From: Ferribacterium limneticum
GTDB taxonomy: Bacteria; Pseudomonadota; Gammaproteobacteria; Burkholderiales; Rhodocyclaceae
DNA length: 64,000 nucleotides
Assembly (NCBI RefSeq): GCF_020510585.1
Contig: NZ_CP075190.1
Location: 747,001-811,000, forward strand
Direction: 5' to 3'
The notes beneath the pieces were generated by a model, which was not told the DNA's origin, searched no databases, and was given only the letters and a program-made list of their open reading frames with translations. The position numbers and the translations under genes were made by a program. Positions 36,215 to 45,088 of this stretch are shown here, in pieces (the first letter of the stretch is position 1; every line of letters begins with the position of its first letter).

Positions 36215-37366
36215 ATGTTTGAACGCAAGTTATTTACCGACGAGCACGAAATATTCCGTGCCTCAGTACGCAAGTTTATCGAATCTGAGATCACTCCGTA
36301 TCACATGCAATGGGAGCATGACGGCATAGTCCCCCGAGATATCTGGCTGAAGGCCGGGGCAATGGGGCTTCTCGGGTGCTCCATCCCGGAGGAGTATGGC
36401 GGTGCCGGGGCGGATCATCTCTATGATTTTGTCCTCATTGAGGAGTTGGCCAGGGCCGGCATCACGGGACCAGGATTCGCTGTTCATAACGAGATGGTAA
36501 TGCCATATATATTGGCCTTTGGCACCGATGAGCAAAAGCGGTTCTGGCTGCCAAAAATGGTTAGTGGTGAGATTATCGGTGCCTTGGGTTTGACCGAGCC
36601 ACACGCTGGCAGCGACCTGAAAAATATTCGTACCCGTGCCGTGCGAGAGGGCAGCGAGTACGTCATATCCGGCCAAAAGGTTTTTATTTCGAATGGGCAA
36701 TTGTGCGATGTCATCGTGCTGGCGACCAAGACAAATCCGCAAGCGGGGAGTCACGGGGTTTCCCTGTTTATCGTCGAAGCTTGGCGCGAAGGTTTCAAGC
36801 GAGGGCGCAGACTCGAGAAGATCGGATTGAAAGCACAAGATACTTCGGAATTGTTTTTCGAAGATGTACGGGTTCCCGCCACGAATATGCTGGGAACTGA
36901 AAACGGTGGTTTCAAGTTATTGATGAAGAACCTGGCTCAAGAACGCTTGACCCAGGCGGTGCGATCAGCTGCGGTAATTGAGGCGGTGCTCGAATGGACA
37001 ATTCAATATGTGTCCGAGCGCGAGATGTTCGATCAGACCTTGAGCGATTTTCAAAATACCCAGTTCAAGCTTGCGGAATTAAAGACTGAGGCATGCGTTG
37101 GCCGGGTCTTTGTTGATCGCTGCATCGAGTCGTTCATGGTGCATACATTGGATGGCATCGACGCCGCGATGGCGAAACTATGGCTTTCCAACCTGCATGG
37201 CAAGGTGGTAGATGAATGCCTCCAGTTCTTTGGCGGATGGGGGTATATGTGGGAATACCCCATTGCGCGTGCGTACGCTGATGCACGAATAACCCGGATT
37301 GCCGGAGGGTCGATCGAGGTCATGAAACATATTATCGGCCGCAGTTTATTCGATCGAAAGAAGTAA
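36215..37366 (+). CDS. Acyl-CoA dehydrogenase (long-chain/isovaleryl type)
   Basis: Complete homomeric-type acyl-CoA dehydrogenase, 383 residues. ALGLTEPHAGSDLKNIRT (substrate/FAD), the helix-G Glu in NLAQERLTQA, which is the catalytic base in long-chain and isovaleryl enzymes, CLQFFGGWGYMWEYP, and ITRIAGGSIEVMKHIIGR, where the medium-chain-type Glu is absent as expected for this type. It lies 24 bp after the previous gene. Introduces a 2,3 double bond into an acyl-CoA; chain specificity unknown. Confidence 0.9.
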   Translation: MFERKLFTDEHEIFRASVRKFIESEITPYHMQWEHDGIVPRDIWLKAGAMGLLGCSIPEEYGGAGADHLYDFVLIEELARAGITGPGFAVHNEMVMPYILAFGTDEQKRFWLPKMVSGEIIGALGLTEPHAGSDLKNIRTRAVREGSEYVISGQKVFISNGQLCDVIVLATKTNPQAGSHGVSLFIVEAWREGFKRGRRLEKIGLKAQDTSELFFEDVRVPATNMLGTENGGFKLLMKNLAQERLTQAVRSAAVIEAVLEWTIQYVSEREMFDQTLSDFQNTQFKLAELKTEACVGRVFVDRCIESFMVHTLDGIDAAMAKLWLSNLHGKVVDECLQFFGGWGYMWEYPIARAYADARITRIAGGSIEVMKHIIGRSLFDRKK

Positions 37367-37393
37367 CAGAGACAATCTGGGAGATTTAATCAA

Positions 37394-38326
37394 ATGGTAC
37401 AAATCGGTATTGAAAATACTATCAAACGACATGTTCCCCTTCGATCAATGTTGTTTGTTCCAGGGGACAGTGAACGTAAGTTAGAGAAGGCAGTCTCGTC
37501 GCCTGCTGACGCGCTTATTCTAGACCTCGAGGACGCCGTCGCACCATCTCGGACCCACATCGCACGCGGGATGGTTCTCGAATACCTCAAATCGAGACCA
37601 GATCGCCAGCGTCAGGAGATATGGGTGCGCATCAATCCGCTTGCTACTCCTTCCGCCTTGAGGGATCTCGTGGTGGTTGCCGGCGCGCCGGACGGGCTGG
37701 TGCTTCCCAAAGTATCCTCTTATCACGACATAGTGCAATTGGCCCATTATCTGGAAGCTTTGGAAGTTCGCGAAGGTATCGATCCAGGGTCGATCCGGAT
37801 TATTCCTGTGGCGACGGAAACGCCGCAGGCGCTTTTTTCCCTGGGGGGGTACGTGGGCTGCTCGCCGCGCTTGGTTGGTCTAACCTGGGGGGCTGAGGAC
37901 ATTGCTGCCGCCATTGGTGCGAGCACTAATCGTCGTCCGAATGGCGAGTACGATATGGTGTATCAACTCGCCCGTGCCTTGTGCCTGTCCGGTGCGGCAG
38001 CAGCGGAAGTACAGCCGATCGATACAATGTTTGGCGATTTTGCCAATCCTGAAGGACTTGAAGCCGACGCAAAATCTGCGCGGCAGGCAGGTTTTACCGG
38101 AAAAATCGCCATTCACCCAAATCAGGTGGAAATTATCAACCGCGCCTTTTCGCCGAGTACATCCGAGGTTGAGTGGTCTCAAAGAGTCGTCGATCTGTTT
38201 GCCAACAATCCTGGTCTGGGTACTGTCGGTCTGGATGGAAAGATGCTTGATATGCCGCATCTGAAGCAGGCTCAGCGCGTTCTCGAACTTGCTGCTAGCA
38301 AGTTTGATCGGGAAAAGGCATCCTAG
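37394..38326 (+). CDS. CitE-like CoA-ester lyase (HpcH/HpaI family)
   Basis: TIM-barrel lyase, 310 residues. RSMLFVPGDSERKLEKA at the N-terminus, ALILDLEDAVAPS (metal-binding Asp/Glu), WVRINPLAT, the Glu in ATETPQALFSLG, LTWGAEDIAAAIG and KIAIHPNQVEIIN. The family cleaves malyl-, citramalyl- or similar beta-hydroxyacyl-CoAs to acetyl-CoA plus a 2-oxoacid. With the MaoC protein and dehydrogenases upstream, a dehydrogenation-hydration-cleavage route for a methyl-branched acid is plausible. Confidence 0.88.
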   Translation: MVQIGIENTIKRHVPLRSMLFVPGDSERKLEKAVSSPADALILDLEDAVAPSRTHIARGMVLEYLKSRPDRQRQEIWVRINPLATPSALRDLVVVAGAPDGLVLPKVSSYHDIVQLAHYLEALEVREGIDPGSIRIIPVATETPQALFSLGGYVGCSPRLVGLTWGAEDIAAAIGASTNRRPNGEYDMVYQLARALCLSGAAAAEVQPIDTMFGDFANPEGLEADAKSARQAGFTGKIAIHPNQVEIINRAFSPSTSEVEWSQRVVDLFANNPGLGTVGLDGKMLDMPHLKQAQRVLELAASKFDREKAS

Positions 38327-38365
38327 ATTCGGGTGAGCGTTGACGGTTATTGAGAAAACTATCTG

Positions 38366-38890
38366 ATGATATCCGCTCGGCCTGACCAATTTTCCAAACT
38401 GCTGCCCAATCGCAATTGTAGTCTGCATCCCGAGGCCGCTGGTGAATTAGGGCCAGTCGAATTATTGGGTTTTGCAACTCAGGCAATATCTGTTGTTGAG
38501 TCCGTGTTGCTGCTGGCAATTCAATATACCTCAACGCGCAAACGATCCCATTCCACTGGAAACGATTTTACCGAAACGCGTTGCCAATTGGCAGATTTAT
38601 GGGCCGAGGCGGCGACTCAACGAGCAATTGTCGATTGCTGCCTCCGGCGTCACTTTAACCGTCAGTTGAAGGCAGACGAGGCATTCGCAGCAAAACAGAT
38701 TGGCGAACTACTGCAAGAGAGGGCGGTAAATTCCTGTTTGCAGATTGTCAAGCGGTATGGCTATAAATTGCGTTATTCCTCAACTGTTCGAGCCTGTCCC
38801 GACGTGGACAGCAAAGAAGCTGATAGCGACTCTGAAATAGTGATTCAGGAAATTATCCGGCGAAGCCTGACCGACTGGGGGCGCCGTTGA
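38366..38890 (+). CDS. Stand-alone acyl-CoA-dehydrogenase C-terminal domain
   Basis: 174 residues. From ~residue 45 the sequence follows the four-helix C-terminal domain of acyl-CoA dehydrogenases: AIQYTSTRKRS matches TIQYVSEREMF of the gene at 36215, CLQIVKRYGYKLRY matches CLQFFGGWGYMWEY, and EIIRRSLTDW matches HIIGRSLFDR. The N-terminal and beta domains are absent, and the FAD-contact Gly-Gly is replaced (VKRYGY). The reading frame is intact. Either a remnant or an accessory subunit; last gene of the operon. Confidence 0.65.
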   Translation: MISARPDQFSKLLPNRNCSLHPEAAGELGPVELLGFATQAISVVESVLLLAIQYTSTRKRSHSTGNDFTETRCQLADLWAEAATQRAIVDCCLRRHFNRQLKADEAFAAKQIGELLQERAVNSCLQIVKRYGYKLRYSSTVRACPDVDSKEADSDSEIVIQEIIRRSLTDWGRR

Positions 38891-39213
38891 CGCCACTGCC
38901 CGCTTTAAGAAGTTTTAGCGTAGTGCTGGCGGCCGGCAATGGGGTGCAGAGGGATTGCACTTAAATGTCATGATAAGAACTGGTGGTGATTCGCACAAAA
39001 ACTAGGTGAATGCTCCTCGGGCGCTCCCCATGTATTCAAAATTGCTCGCTTGGTACCGGTAATTTACCATCGTCATGGTTGCGTCGGGAAGACTATCTTA
39101 TTTTTGTGCAATTCCCGGCCAGGGTGGTTAAATAACATTAAAGTTCAATCGACCTGGTAGATGAGCTGACCACTTATGAAAGGGTCTGGGTCTGGCTACT
39201 GAGGAATTTTCTG
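38891..39213. other. Gap between convergent genes
   Basis: 323 bp between the stand-alone acyl-CoA dehydrogenase domain and the convergent TetR gene. I see no gene, strong terminator or repeat in it. Confidence 0.5.
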
Positions 39214-39819
39214 CTACGCCCTTCGCAAGGCCATGTGTCGGGCAATCGCGACCGATAGGTCCGAATCATTTTGGTGATTGACTTGCATGCGCAGCAGTCC
39301 ATTAGTAAAGGCATAAGTGTCGTGTGCCATTGCCGTTGGATCAAGTCCGCTTCGGAGTTTTCCATTGGTTGCCGCATGTTGATAGCCTTTTTCTATATTT
39401 TGAAGAAGGGCCTTGAAGGGGCGGCTGAGTTCTTTCTGAACACTGGCAAATTCATCGACATATTCGCAGCGCGAGGCCATGATTACAAAGACTTCTCGCA
39501 CGATTGAGCATTCTTCAAAGACTCGGAAGAACTCCTTGATCGAGTCTTGGATTGCGTCTAATGGATTCTCGAACTGATTTGACTGCAGAGGTGCGTCAGC
39601 GCATTTAATAAGCGGCTCAAATACATTCTCGCACATGGCAAGAAAGAGGTCTGCCTTGTTCCGAAAGTGCCAGTAGACTGCGCCGCGAGTGACGCCAGCT
39701 TCCTTGGCGATAATCTCTAGTGTTGATCGCGCTACGCCGCGTTGTAGAAAGACCATTCGAGCGGCGTTGATAATATCCAGGCGGGTTTTTTCAGACTCTT
39801 TCTTTGTCTTTTTGACCAT
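39214..39819 (-). CDS. TetR/AcrR-family transcriptional regulator
   Basis: Repressor, about 201 residues from MVKKTKKESEKTR (ATG at 39819; a longer start at 39834 also exists). The HTH is ILEIIAKEAG-type: STLEIIAKEAGVTRGAVYWHF at ~30-50, very like AcrR/TtgR. The C-terminal helical domain is of AcrR length. It lies between the acyl-CoA dehydrogenase operon and etfBA, making it a good candidate for binding the CGTAT-N6-ATACG sites. Confidence 0.9.
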   Translation of the reverse strand: MVKKTKKESEKTRLDIINAARMVFLQRGVARSTLEIIAKEAGVTRGAVYWHFRNKADLFLAMCENVFEPLIKCADAPLQSNQFENPLDAIQDSIKEFFRVFEECSIVREVFVIMASRCEYVDEFASVQKELSRPFKALLQNIEKGYQHAATNGKLRSGLDPTAMAHDTYAFTNGLLRMQVNHQNDSDLSVAIARHMALRRA

Positions 39820-39962
39820 ATTTGTCTTCTCCAAACTTTTCTGATGAACGGTGGATTGCCAAGCTATCGCAAGTCATTTTCAGAGTGACCGATAACCTCG
39901 AGATAATGATTTTTTAGTATCGCTATCCACAACATTTTCGAAAAAATTATTTCGCATAGAGT

Positions 39963-39994
39963 AAAAAAGTGGCCCGGGTTTTTCAGCCCGGGCC
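39963..39994 (-). terminator. Rho-independent terminator after etfA
   Basis: GGCCCGGG (39971-39978) pairs with CCCGGGCC (39987-39994); read on the minus strand it is followed by AC and six T. It lies 65 bp beyond the etfA stop. Confidence 0.88.
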
Positions 39995-40059
39995 AAGAAA
40001 GTTCTGCTTATTGATCACGCAAGAGAGCAAGTCAGCAGAGCAGAGAAGGAGTGATATTT

Positions 40060-40998
40060 TCAGACATCAGATATTGCAGAAACCAGCTGGGGAACTGCTT
40101 CAAAAAGGTCGGCAACTAAGCCATAGTCAGCAATTTGGAAGATAGGAGCATCAGCATCCTTGTTTATGGCTACGATAATTTTTGAATCCTTCATGCCAGC
40201 GAGGTGCTGGATGGCTCCAGAAATTCCAATGGCCAAATATACTTGGGGAGCAACAATCTTTCCTGTCTGACCGACCTGAAAATCATTGGGTACAAAGCCT
40301 GCGTCAACCGCAGCACGAGATGCACCCAATGCCGCTCCCAGCGCGTCAGCGAGGGGCTCGAGCAACCTAATATAGTTTTCACCACTACCCAAACCTCGGC
40401 CACCCGAAACGATTATCTTGGCGGAGCCAAGTTCTGGGCGCTCGGATTTGCTAAGCTGAGAACTGATGAATCGGGTGTTCTGATAGTCTGTGGACGCTGC
40501 AATCGACTCGATTTCCGCGTTGTTTCCGTGTGCGGTAAATTCAAAGGCTGTAGTTCTAACGGTGAGTACTTTGACGGAGTCTGAACTCTTAACCGTAGCC
40601 AGGGCATTACCAGCGTATATCGGACGAACAAAGATATCGGGGCCTTCAACGGCAATGACGTCGGAAATTTGGGCAACATCAAGTAGTGCTGCGACCCGCG
40701 GCAATATGTTTTTTCCCGACGTGGTCGCTGGTGCCAGAATGTGAGTATAGCCGCCTGCATTTGCCACAATCAGCGAGGCCACGTTCTCGGCGGTTTGCGA
40801 GGCATAGTGGGTGGCATCTGCCAGCCTGACTTTGGTCACGCCCTGAAGTTGTGCTGCTTGTTCGGCAACGCCTTTGCAGTCTGAGCCAACCACCAGGACG
40901 TGTATGTCGGCCCCGATCTGCAGGGCGGCGGTAATGGTATTGAGCGTGGCGGCTTTGAGTTCTTTATTGTCGTGTTCGGCAATGACGAGGATAGGCAT
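40060..40998 (-). CDS. etfA: Electron transfer flavoprotein, alpha subunit
   Basis: FAD-carrying subunit of ETF, 312 residues from the ATG at 40998 (AGGAAAG upstream). N-terminal [11 protein letters not shown], and the C-terminal FAD domain with [34 protein letters not shown] and [20 protein letters not shown]. Accepts electrons from the acyl-CoA dehydrogenases encoded nearby and hands them to ETF-quinone oxidoreductase (59316). 14 bp after etfB. Confidence 0.95.
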   Translation of the reverse strand: MPILVIAEHDNKELKAATLNTITAALQIGADIHVLVVGSDCKGVAEQAAQLQGVTKVRLADATHYASQTAENVASLIVANAGGYTHILAPATTSGKNILPRVAALLDVAQISDVIAVEGPDIFVRPIYAGNALATVKSSDSVKVLTVRTTAFEFTAHGNNAEIESIAASTDYQNTRFISSQLSKSERPELGSAKIIVSGGRGLGSGENYIRLLEPLADALGAALGASRAAVDAGFVPNDFQVGQTGKIVAPQVYLAIGISGAIQHLAGMKDSKIIVAINKDADAPIFQIADYGLVADLFEAVPQLVSAISDV

Positions 40999-41012
40999 TG
41001 TTCTTTCCTTTA

Positions 41013-41762
41013 TCAAATAACTTTGGCTTCATTGCGAAGCTTGTTGATCAAGTCGGGAACATCGGCCACTTGGATACCAGCGCTACGCTTGGGGGGTTCA
41101 ACAACTTTCAGTGTCGTCAACCGCGGTTGAACGTCGACCCCCAAGTCTGCAGGAGTCAGAATATCAAGCGGCTTTTTCTTCGCTTTCATGATGTTGGGCA
41201 AGGTGGCGTAGCGCGGCTCATTTAAGCGCAGGTCAGTGGTAACAACTGCCGGCAGAGTGAGTTCGAGAGTCTCAAGGCCGCCATCGATTTCCCTAACGAT
41301 CCGTGCGGTGGTGCCATCGAGGCTGATCTTCGAAGCAAATGTGGCTTGGGACCAACCTTGAAGCGCGGCAAGCATTTGGCCGGTCTGGTTGGCATCGTTA
41401 TCAATGGCTTGTTTGCCACAGATGACCAGCGAGGGTGATTCTTTATCGCAGACGGCTTTCAAAAGTTTTGCGACAGCCAGTTGTTGGAGGTCGACATCGC
41501 TTTCGATCAGGATTGCGCGATCTGCGCCCATTGCCATCGCGGTTCGCAGGGTTTCTTGGCATGCCAATACGCCGCAGGAAATGGCAACAACTTCCGTGGC
41601 AATGCCGGCTTCTTTGAGACGCACGGCTTCTTCAACCGCAATCTCGTCAAAAGGATTCATACTCATCTTGACGTTATTGAGATCGACTCCGCTACCGTCA
41701 TTCTTTACGCGTACCTTGACGTTGTAATCAACCACGCGTTTAACGGCCACTATAACTTTCAT
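41013..41762 (-). CDS. etfB: Electron transfer flavoprotein, beta subunit
   Basis: AMP-binding subunit of ETF, 249 residues. The true start is the ATG at 41762 ([19 protein letters not shown]) with AGGAG upstream; the open frame continues upstream into the promoter but is not coding there. [18 protein letters not shown] and the adenine-binding [18 protein letters not shown] are family signatures. A perfect inverted repeat lies about 100-135 bp upstream. Confidence 0.95.
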   Translation of the reverse strand: MKVIVAVKRVVDYNVKVRVKNDGSGVDLNNVKMSMNPFDEIAVEEAVRLKEAGIATEVVAISCGVLACQETLRTAMAMGADRAILIESDVDLQQLAVAKLLKAVCDKESPSLVICGKQAIDNDANQTGQMLAALQGWSQATFASKISLDGTTARIVREIDGGLETLELTLPAVVTTDLRLNEPRYATLPNIMKAKKKPLDILTPADLGVDVQPRLTTLKVVEPPKRSAGIQVADVPDLINKLRNEAKVI

Positions 41763-41862
41763 TGAGAGGCACTCCTTTACTGCTTTTCTATGTAAATCCA
41801 CGAGGTTTTGCCAAGAGTTGGGACAAATCGATTGACGAGTTCCATACTGTAAAACCCAATCC

Positions 41863-41896
41863 GTACAATATCGTATTGACGCATACGATATTGTAC
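41863..41896. promoter_or_regulatory. Perfect 14-bp inverted repeat upstream of etfB
   Basis: GTACAATATCGTAT (41863-41876) and ATACGATATTGTAC (41883-41896) are exact reverse complements around TGACGC. A symmetrical site of this length in the etfB promoter region points to a dimeric repressor such as a TetR protein. It is the best copy of a motif found ahead of other catabolic operons in the window. Confidence 0.75.
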
Positions 41897-42001
41897 GCGC
41901 ATTCAGGTTTGATGCAATACCCGCGCGTTCGCAGGGCAATGGCATGAAATTCACGGTAGGCCGAGGAGATGTTCGTGATAGCGATCGGAACTGTTTCAGA
42001 T

Positions 42002-42028
42002 CAGCTGGAAAATCAGGTTTTCCCGCTG
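42002..42028 (-). terminator. Hairpin downstream of the GGDEF/EAL gene
   Basis: CAGCTGGAAAA (42002-42012) and TTTTCCCGCTG (42018-42028) pair over 11 bp with one mismatch and a 5-base loop, 26 bp beyond the stop of the minus-strand GGDEF/EAL gene. No clear T-run, so it is a possible terminator or 3'-end stabiliser. Confidence 0.4.
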
Positions 42029-42053
42029 GATTGGTGGTGATGCTATCTGCGAC

Positions 42054-44243
42054 TCACCGCATACAGGATGTTGGTATTCCTAGATGAAAGCCTTGCGCAT
42101 AGTCGACACCCATCGCCCGTACGGCCTCCAGAATTTCTTCGGACTCCACGAACTCGGCAATCGTCAAGATGCCCAGTTCCTGGCAAAGTCGGATCAGGTT
42201 ACGCACCAGCGTGCTATCGATCTTTGACCTGACGATGTTCTTTACAAACGCCCCGTCGATCTTGACGAAATCGAATGTCAGTTCCCGCAGATAGTGGAAC
42301 GAGTTGTAGCCGCTGCCGAAGTCATCGAGGGCGAAGAGGAATCCCTTTTTTCGCAAATCACCGAGGAATTTCCGCATGTGGGTCATGTCGCTGATGGCAT
42401 CGCGCTCGAGAATTTCGAAGACGATTATGTGTGATGGAATCTCAAGTTCCGAGCACAACTGTTCGGCATAGGCGAGAATCCCCCGCCCCTGAATCTCTTG
42501 GGCGGATAGGTTGATGAACAGGCGAAACGGCGCCTTCTTTTCGTCCAAGCGGACGCGTGCCGCGACAATGGCCTGTTCGATGATGGCGCGATCGAGTTCC
42601 CGTCCGAGTCCGTATTTCTCAATCGTCTCGATGAATGCGCCGGCGGCCAGGACGTTTCCGTCAGGCTCTTTGATCCGGGCCAGGGTTTCATAGGCGAAGG
42701 GCTCGCCCGTCTTGCAATCAATAATGGTCTGATAGTACGGTACGACACGCCCCTCGCGGAGCGAGGCCCGCAGCGTCTCGGCATAGTCGCGTTTCGATCG
42801 GCTGGCGTAGAGACGATCCTGGACCGACTCCAGAGTCCCGATCGAATCCTTGCCCAGTTCCTTGGCGCGATAGAGGCCCAGGTCGACACCGGCCATCAGA
42901 TCGGAAATACTCTTGGCATCGCCTGGGTAGGTCACCACGCCAATTGAGGTGGTGATGTGGAAATACTTGCCCTGCTCGCCCTCGAAGGTCATCTGCCGCA
43001 ATTCGGTTCGCAGCTTCTCAGCGACAACCATCGCGCCGTCGACACCGGTCTCGACCAGGATGACCGCGAATTCGTCGCCGCCGATGCGCGTCGCCAGATC
43101 ACCAGTTCGCATCAGCGAGCGCATGGTCTCGGCTACCTGAATTAAGACGCTGTCGCCGCAGGGGTGGCCATAGGTGTCATTGACGTCCTTGAAGTCGTCC
43201 AGATCGAGCATGAGGATCGAAAACTGGTGCTGATGCCGCTCGGAGCGCCCGATTTCATAGTCGAGGATGTCATTGAAATAGCGCCGGTTGTACAGCCCGG
43301 TCAGCGGATCATGGGTCGAATAGTATTCAAGCTCCAACAAGGTTCGGCTCAGCGCCTTGCTGGAACCGACCACCATCACCATCACCGCCAGAATCGAATG
43401 GATAACGCTGCTTTCCTGGGGGGTTAGGCCTTCGGTCGAGGCATAGGCGATCCCCAGTAGACCGGCGAGATTGGCGGTGTCGAGGTCGGCAACCGGGACC
43501 GTGATCAACCGGATATTGTCGATATTCCGATGTCCCCTGCTGTTCTCCGGCAGCACATGAAACTCTTCGATATCCAGAGGCACATCGGCGGGCAGGTTCA
43601 GATGGACGATCATGTCCCGCGCCAGCTTGCTCCGGGCCGATTGGGTGACTTCCTCCGAGTAGCTGCCCATGTAGTAAATATAGAGCGACAGGGCATTGTC
43701 TTCGGCAAAGGCGATAAAAAAGACATCAAACGGAAAGAAGGCGTGGAAGCCGAGCAGCACTTCCTGGACAAAGGCCTTCCACTGGGTGACTTTTTCGTGG
43801 GAGAGGACGATGGTTTCGAGCACCCGGCTTTGCCGCTCGAGCAGATCCTTCTCGATCAAGGTTCCGGCCAGATCGTTAGTCATTCGATTGAACTCGAACA
43901 TGACCTGCTGCAAGTCACTGGCATTCTGCTGCCATTGGCGTCGCCGCTCGCCGAGCAGAAGCTCCAGCGTTTTGTCGAGCCGGGCGCAGCGGGCGGCGGC
44001 CCGCCCCAGGCTGCTGGTGATCTCATCCCGCTCGGCCTGATCGAGCTTGAAGCTGGCGACCCGCGTAATGGTGTCATGGAGTCCGGCGAGCAGTTCTGCG
44101 TGGGTGTTTTGGGTCAGTTCGGTGACGCTGGCCGCGAACAGCCTCGTTCGGGTCTGGTTCTCGAACAAGGCGGCAAACCGTTCCAGGACCTGCTGACGCA
44201 GTTCCGTCTGGCCCTCGGGGAGAAGTCGCGGGACGGTGCTCAT
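42054..44243 (-). CDS. GAF-like/GGDEF/EAL cyclic-di-GMP protein
   Basis: Predicted diguanylate cyclase/phosphodiesterase, 729 residues from the ATG at 44243. A helical N-terminus (~1-140), a GAF-like sensor region (~150-310), GGDEF (~325-490; active site RIGGDEFAVIL) and EAL (~510-729). The EAL signature reads YETLARI instead of EAL, but NLSAQE, EILERD, LDDFGSGY, FVKIDG and AEFVESEE are kept, so phosphodiesterase activity is likely. The start is 2 bp after the stop of the MBL diiron protein, so the two are almost certainly coupled. Confidence 0.9.
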   Translation of the reverse strand: MSTVPRLLPEGQTELRQQVLERFAALFENQTRTRLFAASVTELTQNTHAELLAGLHDTITRVASFKLDQAERDEITSSLGRAAARCARLDKTLELLLGERRRQWQQNASDLQQVMFEFNRMTNDLAGTLIEKDLLERQSRVLETIVLSHEKVTQWKAFVQEVLLGFHAFFPFDVFFIAFAEDNALSLYIYYMGSYSEEVTQSARSKLARDMIVHLNLPADVPLDIEEFHVLPENSRGHRNIDNIRLITVPVADLDTANLAGLLGIAYASTEGLTPQESSVIHSILAVMVMVVGSSKALSRTLLELEYYSTHDPLTGLYNRRYFNDILDYEIGRSERHQHQFSILMLDLDDFKDVNDTYGHPCGDSVLIQVAETMRSLMRTGDLATRIGGDEFAVILVETGVDGAMVVAEKLRTELRQMTFEGEQGKYFHITTSIGVVTYPGDAKSISDLMAGVDLGLYRAKELGKDSIGTLESVQDRLYASRSKRDYAETLRASLREGRVVPYYQTIIDCKTGEPFAYETLARIKEPDGNVLAAGAFIETIEKYGLGRELDRAIIEQAIVAARVRLDEKKAPFRLFINLSAQEIQGRGILAYAEQLCSELEIPSHIIVFEILERDAISDMTHMRKFLGDLRKKGFLFALDDFGSGYNSFHYLRELTFDFVKIDGAFVKNIVRSKIDSTLVRNLIRLCQELGILTIAEFVESEEILEAVRAMGVDYAQGFHLGIPTSCMR

Positions 44244-44245
44244 CC

Positions 44246-45016
44246 TCAAACTCGCGTCTGGAATCGACCGGCCCCCACCATCAGGTCGACGCCACATTCC
44301 AGTTTCTTGAACCAGTCGAGAAACCCCTGGACGGCGGCCCCCCGATAAATGGGGCCATGCTGCGGGGCAATGAAATCGATGTCTAGCTGTGAAACAGCCT
44401 CGACCCAGAAGCGTGCTGCCCGGTTGGACCCCATGTAACGGCGATGAAAGCCTTCGATATGGGGCAAATGGGCCTTCAGGTCGTCCACATAAGGGTGGTC
44501 TTCTCCATCCGGCATCATGGCGGCACCGATGTCCCCGGTAAACAAGACCTTGGCGATGGGATCATAGACATTGATCTGCCCTTCGGAATGCAGGAAATGC
44601 GCGGGGACCAGTTCGAGATTGAATCCGGGTGCCAATGAGCACTGCATGCCTTCGTCCGGGACACCGATAAAACGCTGCATCGACGAAATCCCGTAATGGG
44701 GCAGGAAGCGCATCCAGATGCTCGACACGTAAACCGGCGCCTCGCTGATTTCGAGCCAGGTCGCAATGCCGCCGACGATGTCGGGATCCTGATGCGAGAG
44801 CATGATTGCCTTCAGCTTGTCCGGACTGAGGTAATTGAGCAGTTCCGAGAGGACCCGTGGCATGACGCCGAAGCCACCGGGGTCGAGCAGGACTCCGCTG
44901 TCCTCATGAACGATCAGGTACTGGTTGGACGGGATGCCATCTTCCTCACCAGGCTCACTTTCATTCAGGAGAATGAACTGATGGTTGTCAGAACTGAATA
45001 TCGAAATATTTCTCAT
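44246..45016 (-). CDS. Diiron MBL-fold protein (ODP/flavodiiron-like)
   Basis: Metallo-beta-lactamase-fold protein, 256 residues, without the flavodoxin domain of flavodiiron proteins. Metal ligands are visible in order: SHQDPDIVGG (His, Asp, Asp), HFLHSEGQINVYD (His), FTGDIGAAMM (Asp) and APQHGPIYRG (His). This matches the flavodiiron/ODP arrangement except for Asp in place of the usual Glu in HxExD. ODP proteins bind O2 in chemotaxis signalling. It directly precedes a GGDEF/EAL gene and follows an Aer-like receptor, so an O2-sensing role is likely. Confidence 0.82.
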   Translation of the reverse strand: MRNISIFSSDNHQFILLNESEPGEEDGIPSNQYLIVHEDSGVLLDPGGFGVMPRVLSELLNYLSPDKLKAIMLSHQDPDIVGGIATWLEISEAPVYVSSIWMRFLPHYGISSMQRFIGVPDEGMQCSLAPGFNLELVPAHFLHSEGQINVYDPIAKVLFTGDIGAAMMPDGEDHPYVDDLKAHLPHIEGFHRRYMGSNRAARFWVEAVSQLDIDFIAPQHGPIYRGAAVQGFLDWFKKLECGVDLMVGAGRFQTRV

Positions 45017-45088
45017 GCTGCTCTCCCTTGATGCCTTTTATCGTTATCGGCACAGTGAATGAGCCAATGGGCGCGATGCGTCGCGTCT

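Noticed and set aside
43530..44348. 272-codon open frame on the plus strand
   Set aside because: Antisense to the GGDEF/EAL gene; Leu/Gly-rich translation without family features.
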